DNA of 64,000 nt from Pelagomonas calceolata (taxonomy: Eukaryota; Sar; Pelagophyceae; Pelagomonadales; Pelagomonadaceae). The DNA lies in contig CAKKNE010000004.1 in assembly GCA_918797485.1 (NCBI GenBank), forward strand, positions 3,410,001 to 3,474,000. The letters run 5' to 3'. The position numbers and the translations under genes were made by a program. Below are positions 17,425-26,355 of the stretch, piece after piece (the first letter of the stretch is position 1; each line of letters opens with the position of its first letter). The notes under the pieces were generated by a model. The model ran no database searches. It saw only the letters and a list, made by a program, of their open reading frames with translations, and was not told where the DNA came from.

Positions 17425-19143
17425 ATGGCGCCGACGAAGCGCACGACCAGCAAGGTCGCCAAGAAGCCCGGCGCAAGCAAGAAGAAAAAGGCGCCGGCGC
17501 CGCCGCCGCCCGAGCCAAGCTCGTCGGACGACGACAGCAGCAGCAGCAGCGACGACAGCTCGTCGGAGGAGGAGGTCGCGCCGCCCGCGCCGGCGCCGAT
17601 GGCCGTCGACAACAGCAGCGACGACTCGTCGAGCGACGACGACTCGTCGAGCAGCGACGACGACGAGCCCGCGCAGCCGGCGGCCGCCGCGGCGGCCTCG
17701 AGCTCGGACGACTCGTCGGACAGCTCCGACTCGGACGACGAGGCGCCGGCCGCGCCCGCCGCGGCGGCCGCCTCGAGCTCGGACGACTCCTCCTCGGACG
17801 ACGACAGCTCGGACTCGGACGACGAACCCGCGCCCGCGAAGGCGGCGCCGGCCGCCGCGGCCAGCTCCTCGGACTCGGACGACGACTCGTCGTCGGACGA
17901 CTCCTCGGACGACGAGGCGCCCGCGAAGCCGGCCGCCGCCGCCGCCGCCGACAGCTCGTCCGACTCGGACGACGACTCGAGCAGCTCCGACGACTCCGAC
18001 GACGAGCCCGCCAAGCCCGCGGCGCCGGCGGCGGACTCCTCCTCGGACGACAGCTCCGACGACGACTCGTCGAGCTCCGACGACGACGAGCCCGCCAAGC
18101 CGGCGGCGCCCGCGGCCGCCGCGGCCGACTCGTCGTCGGACGACTCGAGCAGCGACGACGACTCGGACAGTTCTGATGATGAGCCCGCCGCGCCCGCCAA
18201 GCCGGCGGCACCCGCGGCGGACTCGTCCTCGGACGACTCGAGCAGCGACGACAGTTCTGACGACGACGACGAGCCCGCGAAGCCGGCGGCCGCGGCCGAC
18301 TCGAGCAGCGACGACTCGTCGAGCGACGACGACGACGAGGAAGAGGAGGACGCTGCCGCGCCGGCGAAGAAGAAGGCCAAGACCGAGGATGCAGAAGTAG
18401 ATAGAACAGTTTACCTGAAGGGCCTGCCCTGGTCCGTCGACGAGGGCTCCGTGTCGAGCTGGATGGCGGCCTGCGGAAGCGTCGAGAAGGTCGAGCTGCC
18501 CATCGGCGCCGACGGACGCGCGTCCGGCGCCGCGTTCGTCATTTTTTCATCTACCGATGAAGCGGAGAAGGCCCTGGAGATGAACGGCGAGACCTTCCCC
18601 GACTCGGAACGCTGGATCAAAGTCTTGAGAGGGTCGCACGGCCGCCGCGAGTGGGACGACGCGGGCAAGCCCAACGACGACAACGTGTCCTCCATCTTCA
18701 TCGGTAATTTGTCCTGGACCGTCGAGGAGTCGCACGTGCGCGAGTGCTTCGCGAACTGCGGCGAGATCCTGAGCGTGCGCTTCTCGACGGACCGGGAGAC
18801 GGGCGAGTTCCGAGGGTTTGGGCACGTCGACTTCGACACTCCCGATGCCGCCACTGCCGCTGTCGCTTTGGCTGGCGCCTGGGTCGACAACCGCCAGATC
18901 CGTGTCGACTACGCGAAGCCGAAGCCGCCGCGCGACTCCTGGGGCGGCGGCGGCGGCGGCGGCTACAGCCCGCGCGGGCGCGGCGGCGGCGGGAAAGGTG
19001 GTGGCCGCGGCGGCGGGCGGGGCAAGGGCGGCGGCCGGGGCGGCGGCCGGGGCAAGGGCGCGAGCCCGCGCGGCGGCTCCACTTTGAAGCGGGGCTCGGG
19101 CGCGATCGCGACGTCGACGGGCAAGAAGACGACGTTCGACTAG
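17425..19143 (+). CDS. Nucleolin-like protein: acidic Ser/Asp tracts, two RRMs, RGG tail
   Basis: A 572-residue protein with the nucleolin/GAR2/NSR1 layout. A Lys-rich start (MAPTKRTTSKVAKKPG) leads to about 280 residues of alternating SSDDSSSDDD tracts and Pro/Ala spacers, which are likely casein-kinase-2 substrates. RRM1 spans about 328-405 (RNP2 VYLKGLPW) and RRM2 about 421-500 (RNP2 IFIGNLSW, RNP1 RGFGHVDF). The C-terminus is a Gly/Arg-rich tail. The expected role is pre-rRNA transcription and processing in the nucleolus. The acidic tracts come in at least nine units separated by PAKPAAPAA-type spacers, a sign of repeat expansion. Confidence 0.9.
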   Translation: MAPTKRTTSKVAKKPGASKKKKAPAPPPPEPSSSDDDSSSSSDDSSSEEEVAPPAPAPMAVDNSSDDSSSDDDSSSSDDDEPAQPAAAAAASSSDDSSDSSDSDDEAPAAPAAAAASSSDDSSSDDDSSDSDDEPAPAKAAPAAAASSSDSDDDSSSDDSSDDEAPAKPAAAAAADSSSDSDDDSSSSDDSDDEPAKPAAPAADSSSDDSSDDDSSSSDDDEPAKPAAPAAAAADSSSDDSSSDDDSDSSDDEPAAPAKPAAPAADSSSDDSSSDDSSDDDDEPAKPAAAADSSSDDSSSDDDDEEEEDAAAPAKKKAKTEDAEVDRTVYLKGLPWSVDEGSVSSWMAACGSVEKVELPIGADGRASGAAFVIFSSTDEAEKALEMNGETFPDSERWIKVLRGSHGRREWDDAGKPNDDNVSSIFIGNLSWTVEESHVRECFANCGEILSVRFSTDRETGEFRGFGHVDFDTPDAATAAVALAGAWVDNRQIRVDYAKPKPPRDSWGGGGGGGYSPRGRGGGGKGGGRGGGRGKGGGRGGGRGKGASPRGGSTLKRGSGAIATSTGKKTTFD

Positions 19144-19247
19144 TGGCGTCCCTCCCCCATCCCTCCTCCCCCCACGTAACTATCGTCTACCCCTCTTTTT
19201 TTCTGCGCGTGAAGCACACAAGATAGACTTAGAGGAAGGGAAAGGAA

Positions 19248-20773
19248 CTAGACGCCCGGCGCGACGTAGGCCAAAACCGTCGCCTGGTCGTGCACCACCG
19301 TCCGGCACGACGTCGGGCCCGGGGCAATCGCGGCGCGGAAGGTGGCTCCCAAAGCGTTCGCCCCCAACGCCTCGGCGACAAGCGACGGCTCGCCCGGCGC
19401 GCAGGAGACGCCTGAGAACTCCAGGATGGCCGAGTCCCCGTGCGCGCGGCGCGCCGGCGCGACGCTCGCGAGCACCGCGCGCTCGCGCGCATCCCGGTCG
19501 CCCACGGCACGCAGCCGCAGCCGTGTTTCGCCTGGAACTATTGTCTGCGGGCAACAGCACACGGCCAGCGACCCGTGCTCGACCTCGACGGGGCACGTCC
19601 TTCCTTCGGAACCGGTCATCAATTCAGCTAAAATGGTGTCGCGGCCGTCCTCGTCCAGGCCCAGGGCGCTCTTGCGCACGCGCCGCCCGTCCACGCCCGT
19701 CACGAGAACTCTATCACCGCGCGGCATCGGCAGCGACGCGGTCACGAGCGAGTGGTCCTCCGAGAGGGGCGTCGAGCCCGGCGCGACGACGACGTGCAGG
19801 CCCACGAGCGAGTCGACGCCGCCGTCGAGCGCGAGCCCCGCGACGGCCCCCTCCTCGAGCGCGCGGCCCCGGCCCCCCGCTACGACGGGGCCGTCGTCGT
19901 TCACCACTCCACCCACCTTCGGCGACTCGGGCAGCACGCCGTCCACTCTCCGAAGCCAATCGTCGAGCTTATTGCGCTCCGAGGGGCTCCCGGCCGCCGC
20001 GAACAGTAGTAACGACGGTGGTGCCTGCACGAACCGCTCCCAGTCCTCGAGCGCCGGCAGGCACCCCGCGTCGCTGGCAAACGCCGTGGCCGTCGCGCCG
20101 TCGGGCATGGCGAGGAGCGTCACCTGTGTGAAAATCAATTGTCGGGCGCCCCACGCCATCGACGCGATGTTGTCTCCGTAGCTGCGTCTGCTCGATGGCG
20201 TGTAGATGCTCACGCCATCGACGCGACGTTGTCGCCGTGACCGCGTCGGTTCGATGGCTTGAGGTTCACGAGGATCCACGCAATATCCCTCAGGATACTA
20301 ACGCACTGGTTGATTTCCACACCGAGCATCACGGCGGCGCGCGGGTTCGCGCCGTCGCAGGCCTCGCAGAACGCCTCGCGGTGGCTCCCGAAGCCCACGG
20401 CCGCGTCGAGCTGGAGTTCATCGACTAAATGCTGCGTGACGGTCGCGACCGAGCACGGGCTCGCGACGACGACCGCGGCCATGCTCCGCGTCGGCGCGAC
20501 CTCGGGCGCGAGCTGGGCCGCGAGGCGGGCCGCGAGCGCGTCCGGGTCTTCGGCCGACGAGCGCGATCCGACGACGCGCATGGTGGTCTTGCTCCTCGCG
20601 ACGCGCGCGGCGGCGAGGCGCTTGGTGGTGACGGTGCGCAGCGACGTCATGGTCTTCGTTGTCTTCGTGTGCACGGTGCGCAGGGCACCTTGCGCCGGGG
20701 TCTTGCTCCTCGCGACGGTGCGCAGGGACGGCGTCTTGGACTGGGCATTGCGCAGGGCCGCTTGAAGCGCCAT
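19248..20773 (-). CDS. FIST-domain-like protein (one introner intron)
   Basis: Exon 1 is 20773-20333 (147 codons) and exon 2 is 20123-19248, giving 438 residues. Exon 1 starts with a basic region carrying several SLRTV/LRTV-(A/H/T)-KT repeats, possibly a mitochondrial presequence. Then AAVVVASPCSVATVTQHL and AAVGFGSHREAF resemble the FIST-N sensory fold, and the C-terminal half (GDRVLVTGVDGRRVRKSAL onward) would be the FIST-C part. FIST proteins bind small ligands in signal transduction, and FBXO22 is a eukaryotic relative; the assignment here is moderate. The intron is an introner element removed exactly between duplicated target copies, restoring RAA-VTLLAMPDG. Confidence 0.6.
20124..20332 (-). 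mobile_element. Introner element acting as intron (FIST gene)
   Basis: Terminal inverted repeats CTGTGTGAAAATCA (20124-20137) and TGATTTCCACACCG (20311-20324) are flanked by AGCGTCAC (20116-20123) and AGCATCAC (20325-20332), an 8-bp duplication with one mismatch. In the gene's sense the intron starts at the GT of the upstream duplicate and ends CACACAG in the terminal repeat. The core includes ACGCCATCGACGCGATG and ACGCCATCGACGCGACG, two partial repeats. Relative to transcription it is inserted opposite to the copy at 47189-47360. About 201 bp of element plus one target copy; non-autonomous. Confidence 0.85.
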
Positions 20774-21137
20774 TTTTGCAGCGATTTCTCACCGTTTTTT
20801 GCTTGCGACGCACTTTGCTTTGATTTTGCGAGACTTTCGAGGCGCGCAGTCGGTGTATCGACGTACGTACAGCAAGGTGACCGCATCGAGTACGGCTGTC
20901 CCGCTTCGGCACGCGCCGGATCCTAGCATCGAGCCCCAGCGCCACGCGTCTCTCAGATGGCTGCCAAGGAGCCGTTCCGACGAATCCCATGCTGACGGTA
21001 TTGGGACACTTTGTTCGGGTCGGCAGCTCGAATTTGCGTCATCGATGCAATCAGCTCTGCTGGTCGTCCTTACGCGACGCCAGGAGCACCAGCGGTTGCT
21101 TTGATCGGCGAAGGACTGCTCCACATTCGTAGTTACC
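20774..21137. other. Divergent intergenic region, FIST protein / hydroxyacid dehydrogenase
   Basis: 364 bp shared by two divergent starts. No CTAG palindrome seen. A CGACGTACGTAC near 20859 and CATCGATGCAAT near 21039 are short palindromes. No ORF with coding character. Confidence 0.35.
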
Positions 21138-22664
21138 ATGCTGCGCGCGTCGTTCAGCACGGTCGCGCGCCATGCGGCGCAGCCGAGGATCCAGCTCTCC
21201 ACGGCCGCGGCCAAGGCGGCGCCGACGATCAAGGTCGAAGTGAACAACGCCGGCCCGAGCGCCGCGGAGCTCAAGGAGGAGCGCAAGGAGACCATGACCA
21301 AGGCGGCCGCCGCGAAGACGAGCGGCAAGAGCGGCTGGCAGAAGTTCGTCTCCGGTGTTTTAGATGTGATCCGCCCGGCCTGCGCCGCGGTCCACACGCC
21401 CGTCATGAAGGTCCTGGACGCGCCGTCCCGCCGCCGCGTGCAGAAGGCGGCGTCCGTCGAGGATTTGCGCATCGCGGCCGAGAAGCGGATGCACGCCATG
21501 TGCTACGGTTACTTGGCCGGCGGCGCCGATGAAGAGGTCGCGCTGCGCCGATCGGTAGACTGCTACAAGGACGTCGAGTTGCGCCATGCCGTGTTGCACG
21601 GTGTTGGGCATGGTGAGGTGGATCCTTCCACGACCATCTTAGGCCACGAGGCCAAACTCCCCTTCTTCGTCACGTCGTGCGCCGGCCAGCGCATGTTCCA
21701 CGCCGACGGCGAGGTCGCCACGGCCAAGGCCGCCGAGAAGCACGGCGTGCGCATGGCCCTGTCTCAATTAACCACCTCTACTTTCGAGGACGTCCGCGAG
21801 GCGGCCCCTACTTCCGCCAAGTGCCTCCAGCTCTACGTGTGGCGCGACCGCGCGCTCCTGAAGGAAGTGCTTGATAGGGCCAAAGAAGTGGGCTTCACCT
21901 CCCTTGCGTTAACGGCGGACTTCTCGTGGGTCGGCAACCGCGAGCGCGAGACAAAGACGGGCTTCACCGTGCCTCCTTCGTATTCGGTCCAGCAGTGCGT
22001 CGACGCGGCGCGCTCGCCGGCCTGGACCTTCGACTTCATGAGCCGCGTGCCTTATGGGTACAAAGCGGTCCCCGACGCCGATTTCCCGGCCGAATCCCTC
22101 GTCGACTTCATCGCGCAGCAGATGAAGCCCGAGTTCGACTGGAAGGACGCCGAGTGGCTCTGCCAGGAGTGGGGCGACACGGGGCCGGTCGCGCTCAAGG
22201 GCGTGGCCCGCGGCGAGGACGCGAAGCGCTGGCTCGACATCGGCGGCAAGGTCATCTGGGTCTCGAACCACGGCGGCCGCCAGCTTGAGAGTTCTGTGGC
22301 GCCGTTCGACGTGCTGCCCGAGGTGCGCAAGGCCGTCGGGCCCGACGTCGAGGTCATTATGGACGGCGGCGTGCGCCGCGGCATCGACGTCGTGAAGGCG
22401 CTTGCTAGAGGTGCGGACTCCGTGGCGTGCGGCCGGGCCTACTTGTACGGCCTCGCGGCGGGCGGCTTCGAGGGCGTGGACAAAGCGCTCACGTTATTAT
22501 CGAAGGACGTGCACCTCGCCATGGGCTTGTTAGGTTGCCGCACGGTCGCCGAGTTGAAAGCTAGAGGCCCCGAGTTCATGCTCCACAAGCAGAACTCGTC
22601 GTTCGTCTACGACAACGGGACCGGTCTCCAACCCTACTTCGGCGCGCCGCCGTCCAAAATATAG
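21138..22664 (+). CDS. FMN-dependent alpha-hydroxyacid dehydrogenase, mitochondrial
   Basis: A 508-residue member of the glycolate oxidase / L-lactate dehydrogenase family. The N-terminus MLRASFSTVARHAAQPRIQL is a classical mitochondrial presequence. The FMN barrel spans about 110-480. The catalytic His is in SNHGGRQLE (residue 378), with VIMDGGVRRGIDVVKAL and GADSVACGRAYLYGLAAGG forming the FMN phosphate site. The Tyr of the YLAGGADEE block near the start of the domain is the usual substrate Tyr region. A cytochrome b5 domain is absent, unlike yeast flavocytochrome b2. L-lactate or glycolate oxidation is expected. No intron needed. Confidence 0.9.
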   Translation: MLRASFSTVARHAAQPRIQLSTAAAKAAPTIKVEVNNAGPSAAELKEERKETMTKAAAAKTSGKSGWQKFVSGVLDVIRPACAAVHTPVMKVLDAPSRRRVQKAASVEDLRIAAEKRMHAMCYGYLAGGADEEVALRRSVDCYKDVELRHAVLHGVGHGEVDPSTTILGHEAKLPFFVTSCAGQRMFHADGEVATAKAAEKHGVRMALSQLTTSTFEDVREAAPTSAKCLQLYVWRDRALLKEVLDRAKEVGFTSLALTADFSWVGNRERETKTGFTVPPSYSVQQCVDAARSPAWTFDFMSRVPYGYKAVPDADFPAESLVDFIAQQMKPEFDWKDAEWLCQEWGDTGPVALKGVARGEDAKRWLDIGGKVIWVSNHGGRQLESSVAPFDVLPEVRKAVGPDVEVIMDGGVRRGIDVVKALARGADSVACGRAYLYGLAAGGFEGVDKALTLLSKDVHLAMGLLGCRTVAELKARGPEFMLHKQNSSFVYDNGTGLQPYFGAPPSKI

Positions 22665-22732
22665 ATATATATACCCTCCCTCCCCCCTGTAAACTTACTT
22701 GGGTCGGCCGGGGAATTCGTGTTTACTATCCA

Positions 22733-23155
22733 CTACCTTCCGTGCGCTCTCGGCTCAGTCGTCTTTTTGCCGGCGGCCTCGCGCATCGCGCGCTCCAGGT
22801 CGCTCTCAGGCGCGTCTGCGACGGACACCTGGGGCGGGGGCGCGCCGCCGCCGCGCCGGGAGCCGCTCAGCGCCGCCGACGCGCCCGAGAGCTCCGCGCC
22901 GTAGCTTTCTGTGGCGGCGCCCAGGTACTTGACGTCCGGCCGCTTGAGACCACCACAGTTTTCCCCGAAGCACCCTTTGTCGTTGCAGATGCAGAACTCG
23001 CCTCCCGGGGTCACGGCAGTGGCCGGTTCAGATGGCCGGAGGAGCAAAAGGCCTGGCGCCGCCGCGAGCCAGCGGCGGCGTGTCGACGCCGCGCGTGGAG
23101 TCAGGCCTTGTGATACTTGTGCCAGCAGCGCGCAGGCGAGAATCCGCGACGGCAT
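22733..23155 (-). CDS. Small plastid-type protein with CxC/Cys motifs, unknown
   Basis: Starting at the Met at 23155 gives 140 residues beginning MPSRILACALLAQVSQG, a signal peptide followed by a basic stretch (TPRAASTRRRWLAAA), as in bipartite plastid leaders of algae with secondary plastids. The mature part has the Cys-rich block FCICNDKGCFGENCGGLKRP, then YLGAATESYGAEL and a basic end. I do not recognise the family; the short Cys block could bind a metal or form disulfides. The frame stays open 43 codons further upstream, but that part looks non-coding and would hide the leader. Confidence 0.55.
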   Translation of the reverse strand: MPSRILACALLAQVSQGLTPRAASTRRRWLAAAPGLLLLRPSEPATAVTPGGEFCICNDKGCFGENCGGLKRPDVKYLGAATESYGAELSGASAALSGSRRGGGAPPPQVSVADAPESDLERAMREAAGKKTTEPRAHGR

Positions 23156-23503
23156 AGTAGTGAGAGCTCTGGCTGCTCTGAGAGCCCCTGAGTGTGTGAG
23201 CAGCAGGGAATCAGCACGAGTGCTCGCAAATCGATCAGCGCTCTCTAAAACTGCTCTAATTAACGCCCCTGGCTGCGAAATCACCTGTAAAGGGCGCTTT
23301 TTTAACTTAGAGCGCTAACTTATAGCGTTAGCGTATAGTAAGACACTAGGAACAGCGCGACCTTCGGCCTAAATCCAGCCCTCTGGGACGCCACAGGTAC
23401 GCTGTGGCGCTCCCAGTTAGCTGCTCGCACTTCTCTCACAGCCCTCGCAACGCTCTGGCCGACGCCCGCAACCGAGTCTGTGAGAAAGTGAGGAGTAAGA
23501 AGG
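23156..23503. other. Divergent promoter region
   Basis: 348 bp between divergent genes, with the CTAG-type element at 23325-23350 near its middle and a GAGCGCTAACTTATAGCGTTAGCG inverted run just before it (broken here as GAGCGCTAA and TTAGCG). Nothing else noted. Confidence 0.4.
23325..23350 (-). promoter_or_regulatory. CTAG palindromic promoter element, copy 5
   Basis: On the minus strand: CTAG, TGTCTTACTATACG, then CTAA (one arm mutated). It lies 170 bp from the small plastid protein start and 154 bp from the BTB gene start. Confidence 0.6.
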
Positions 23504-24637
23504 ATGGCCGACGACGCCCCAGCAGCAAAACGCCCCAAAAGCGCACCCAGCGAGGAGACCTACCCCCACCAGCGCATCAGCATCGAGGTGGGCGAAAGAA
23601 CATTCAGATGTTCAAGAAGAACGTGGACGCAAATAGAAACGTCAGTAATAGCGGTGGCCGTGTCGCTCACGACACCTGGTGAAGAGCCGATCACGCTCGA
23701 CTCGTTCTTCGACGAGCCTCCCCATGCCTTCGAGCGCGTCGTGACGTATCTGCGGTCGAACTGCACGAACTACGAGCCGCCACGCGACGACGTGGACCTC
23801 GACGCGACGGCCACGACGGCGCGGAAGCTAGGCTTCGCGCGGTACGCGGCCCATTTGAAGCTAGAACGAGTACGACGCGACTTAGAAAGGGAAGCGTTAT
23901 ATTTAGACAGTGTGTTACGAAGAACGAAGATCTGCGTCGACGACTGGCGGCGACGAACGAGGCAGGTCGACGTGAAACCGATCATCTTAGATGTGGACGC
24001 GGGCGACGACGCGCACCCGCCGGCGTCGGAGCGACTGAGGCAATTAGCACCTGCCTTAGAAGACACGGACGCGTACGGCCACGCGCGGCACTACGCGGTG
24101 AAAGCCGCAACGCCGTTGCGCGCGAAGAGCGGCATGGAGGCCGATGCTAGAGGTTCATCGAAGGTGTGCGTTTTACTAGAAAGCGAGCGGCCGCTGCGGG
24201 ATGCGCGGGACCAGAGCCACCTCCCGCACAACTTGTTGTACTGCGCTCGGCTCCAGGAGGACATTATATTTCGGCGACTTGGATTACAAAGGGTCTTGTG
24301 CCGCTTCCCGCTGGAACATCGCAAAAGATCTACTGTGATATCGTCGGCGCATCTATCAAGAGACCTGTACCGCGACCTATACGCCTATCAAGGCCACGAG
24401 CTCAACGAGAGCGATCGCGCGGACGGCATCGAGTTCGAAAGGCCGTTATATGGGCTGACGGGCGCGCCGGAGGGGCGGCCCTTCGTGAGCCTGCCGCAGC
24501 CGAAGCCTAGCTGTAGGCAGCAGCATCCTAGTTGGCAAGAAGACGACGAGGACGACCAGCTCTGGTTCGACGCGGACCCGACGGAGCAGGCGCGCCACGA
24601 CCTGCTGACGCGGCTGCTGGCCGATCTGGACGGCTAG
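23504..24637 (+). CDS. BTB/T1-type protein
   Basis: A 377-residue protein. Residues about 24-105 (ISIEVGERTFRCSRRTW, then DSFFDEPPHAFERVVTYLR) fit a BTB fold of the KCTD/T1 type, where VGG-like edges and a FxxILxYLR-like helix are typical. Such domains tetramerise or bind Cullin-3. The remaining 270 residues are charged, with a helical LKLERVRRDLEREALYLDSVL stretch near 122 and no domain I recognise. The start MADDAPAAKRPKSAPSEE includes a possible nuclear signal. The gene ends in DLLTRLLADLDG. Confidence 0.6.
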   Translation: MADDAPAAKRPKSAPSEETYPHQRISIEVGERTFRCSRRTWTQIETSVIAVAVSLTTPGEEPITLDSFFDEPPHAFERVVTYLRSNCTNYEPPRDDVDLDATATTARKLGFARYAAHLKLERVRRDLEREALYLDSVLRRTKICVDDWRRRTRQVDVKPIILDVDAGDDAHPPASERLRQLAPALEDTDAYGHARHYAVKAATPLRAKSGMEADARGSSKVCVLLESERPLRDARDQSHLPHNLLYCARLQEDIIFRRLGLQRVLCRFPLEHRKRSTVISSAHLSRDLYRDLYAYQGHELNESDRADGIEFERPLYGLTGAPEGRPFVSLPQPKPSCRQQHPSWQEDDEDDQLWFDADPTEQARHDLLTRLLADLDG

Positions 24638-25075
24638 TCCTGCGTAAGACTCGGAAGCGTGCTAGGACTGACCATCACGCCTCGCCGCGACCCAACACGC
24701 ACTTTCATCGCGTCGCGTCGATGGCGTCCAGTGGTCCGTTCACCTCGGCGCCATCGATGCGTCTGCGCGACGGCGTGGGGGCCTCAAGTGTTCTTCTTCC
24801 ACGTGACCACGTCGCTGGCGCGCAGCAGTCCGCGGGGGAAAGGCTAGAAGCCGTAGCACAGGCGTGTCCCAGGGCTTGGTCCCCCGCCAAGGGCCTCGGG
24901 GAGATCTCGGGCGGCGCAGAACGCCGGCGCCACGTTTACCCCCTACTCCCCGGCGCGCTGTGCAGGGCGGCGCTGCGACGTGAATTTGGCGGCACTCACA
25001 CGCCCTCGTCTCAAGCGGAGCACGCAAAGGCGACCGAGTTTCTTAGATTCCAAGCGGGGCTGCCCCACGAACAAC
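24638..25075. other. Intergenic region with an introner-core-like segment
   Basis: 438 bp before the TPPP gene. Around 24706-24790 there is CATCGCGTCGCGTCGATGGCG and later GCGCCATCGATGCG (written here in pieces of at most 20), the same GTCGATGGCG / CGCCATCGA pair found inside the introner introns. Terminal repeats are not visible, so this may be a decayed copy or a 5-prime UTR intron. A weak CTAG-like pair flanks 24634-24662. Confidence 0.4.
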
Positions 25076-26309
25076 ATGGGCGCCGGCCAGTCCATGGAGG
25101 TGGAGCGCGCCCTCGACGAGGCGCCGACGGCCCAGGCCGCGGCGAAGGTACTGGGCGCCTTGGAACCGGGCGCGCTGGCCGAAGCTTTGAAAGATCAGGG
25201 CGTAAGGGACGGGCCCGACTTATTGTCACGTCTCGAGGCGCTGCCCACCACGAAAGACGTCGCGCCGGTCGACAACTTTCTGGACCGGTTAAGAACAATA
25301 AGAGCGGCCTGTGTGAGGGTCGAGGCCAAGGGCCAGCAGTTAAGGGGAACGAAGCAGGACCTCGATGATTTAGATCAGAAGAAAAATTCCAACGCCGACG
25401 ACCTGCTGTACGCGACGCGCGTCGACCTCGCGGCGCAGCTCGCGGCGTTGGACCAGCACGCTGTGAAGCTGAGACACATGGAGAAGATGCTGCTGTTGGA
25501 ACGACTGGAGGGGGCCAAGGGCCTCGAGAGCCCGAGGGCGATCGGCAAGATGCCGCCGCACCTGCCGATGAAGGAGGCTGAAAGATTAAATGATACGAGA
25601 CGACGCGAGGCCAAGGCCTATACGGCTAAATCACCTACCGTTAGGTTTGAGGACGGCTTCGCGGGCGTGGAAAGGGACAAGTTCGGGAGCCCGGTGCTTA
25701 AGAAACGACCGATGAGCCCCTTCGAGGAGCACTTCGGGCCCGAGATTGCCAAGGACGAGGGCGACGACGCGAGCCCGCGCACGCTGGCGCGGTGCATGAC
25801 AGCAAGAGCAGCGACGCGCGCGCAGCAATTGATCGTCCAGCACGAGGCCGCGAAGCCGGACCCGGTCGCGGTGGCCAAACAGGACGAGGAGCAGTCCTGT
25901 TCCAGTATCGAGGAGGTCTTCGAGCGGTTCTGCGGGCTCTATAGACTCGAACACATGACGAACACGATCTTCGCCAAGTTCTGTAGGGATACCAAGGGCG
26001 TCATTTCGAAGAAGACCTTTCCCGTGCCGATGATCGACATGGTCCGGCGCCCGTGCGGACAATTATCGAGCCGACGCAGTCGCGGCGACAACGTCGCGAA
26101 ATTTGATTTCCACACAGGTCTGGACCAAGGGCGCCGGAAAAGCGAAACACGTAGGGTTCAAAAAATTCCTGAAGTTGCTCCATTTGATTGCGGCGCAGAA
26201 GGGCATCGAAGACGACAAGTTCGTCGCGGCAGTCGTCAAGCGCGCGCGCATCAAGACCAAGAAAACGGTAGCAACGTCGCCCGTTCTGGGCGGCCGGAAG
26301 AAGCACTAG
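25076..26309 (+). CDS. p25-alpha / TPPP-domain protein (one introner intron)
   Basis: Exons 25076-26041 and 26118-26309 give 385 residues. It starts MGAGQSMEVE, so Gly2 myristoylation is likely. The p25-alpha domain spans about 278-385: SIEEVFERFCGLYRL, FAKFCRDTKGV, then across the splice site MIDMV-WTKGAGKAKHVGFKKFLKLLHLIAAQKG. TPPP proteins bundle microtubules and are widespread in flagellated organisms. Residues 1-270 are helical and charged with no known domain. The upstream Met at 24980 is rejected because the MGAGQS start restores a myristoylation signal. Without the intron the frame would run into unrelated residues, so splicing is well supported. Confidence 0.8.
26042..26117 (+). mobile_element. 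Introner element acting as intron (TPPP gene), decayed
   Basis: A 76-nt intron ending TGATTTCCACACAG (26104-26117), identical to the terminal repeat of the 47189 copy. The left terminal repeat is degraded (CCGTGCGGACAATT, 26051-26064). Flanks GTCCGGCG and GTCTGGAC agree at five of eight positions, suggesting the oldest of the four insertions. The internal GTCGCGGCGACAACGTCGCG matches the core of the longer copies. Confidence 0.75.
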
Positions 26310-26355
26310 GGGGCTGGTTGCTCGTAAGACTGAAGATACAACATTCAAGTTACTA

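Noticed and set aside
17500-18360. The repeated Ser/Asp tract considered as a satellite or repeat array
   Set aside because: It is the in-frame acidic domain of a nucleolin-like protein with RRMs and an RGG tail after it.
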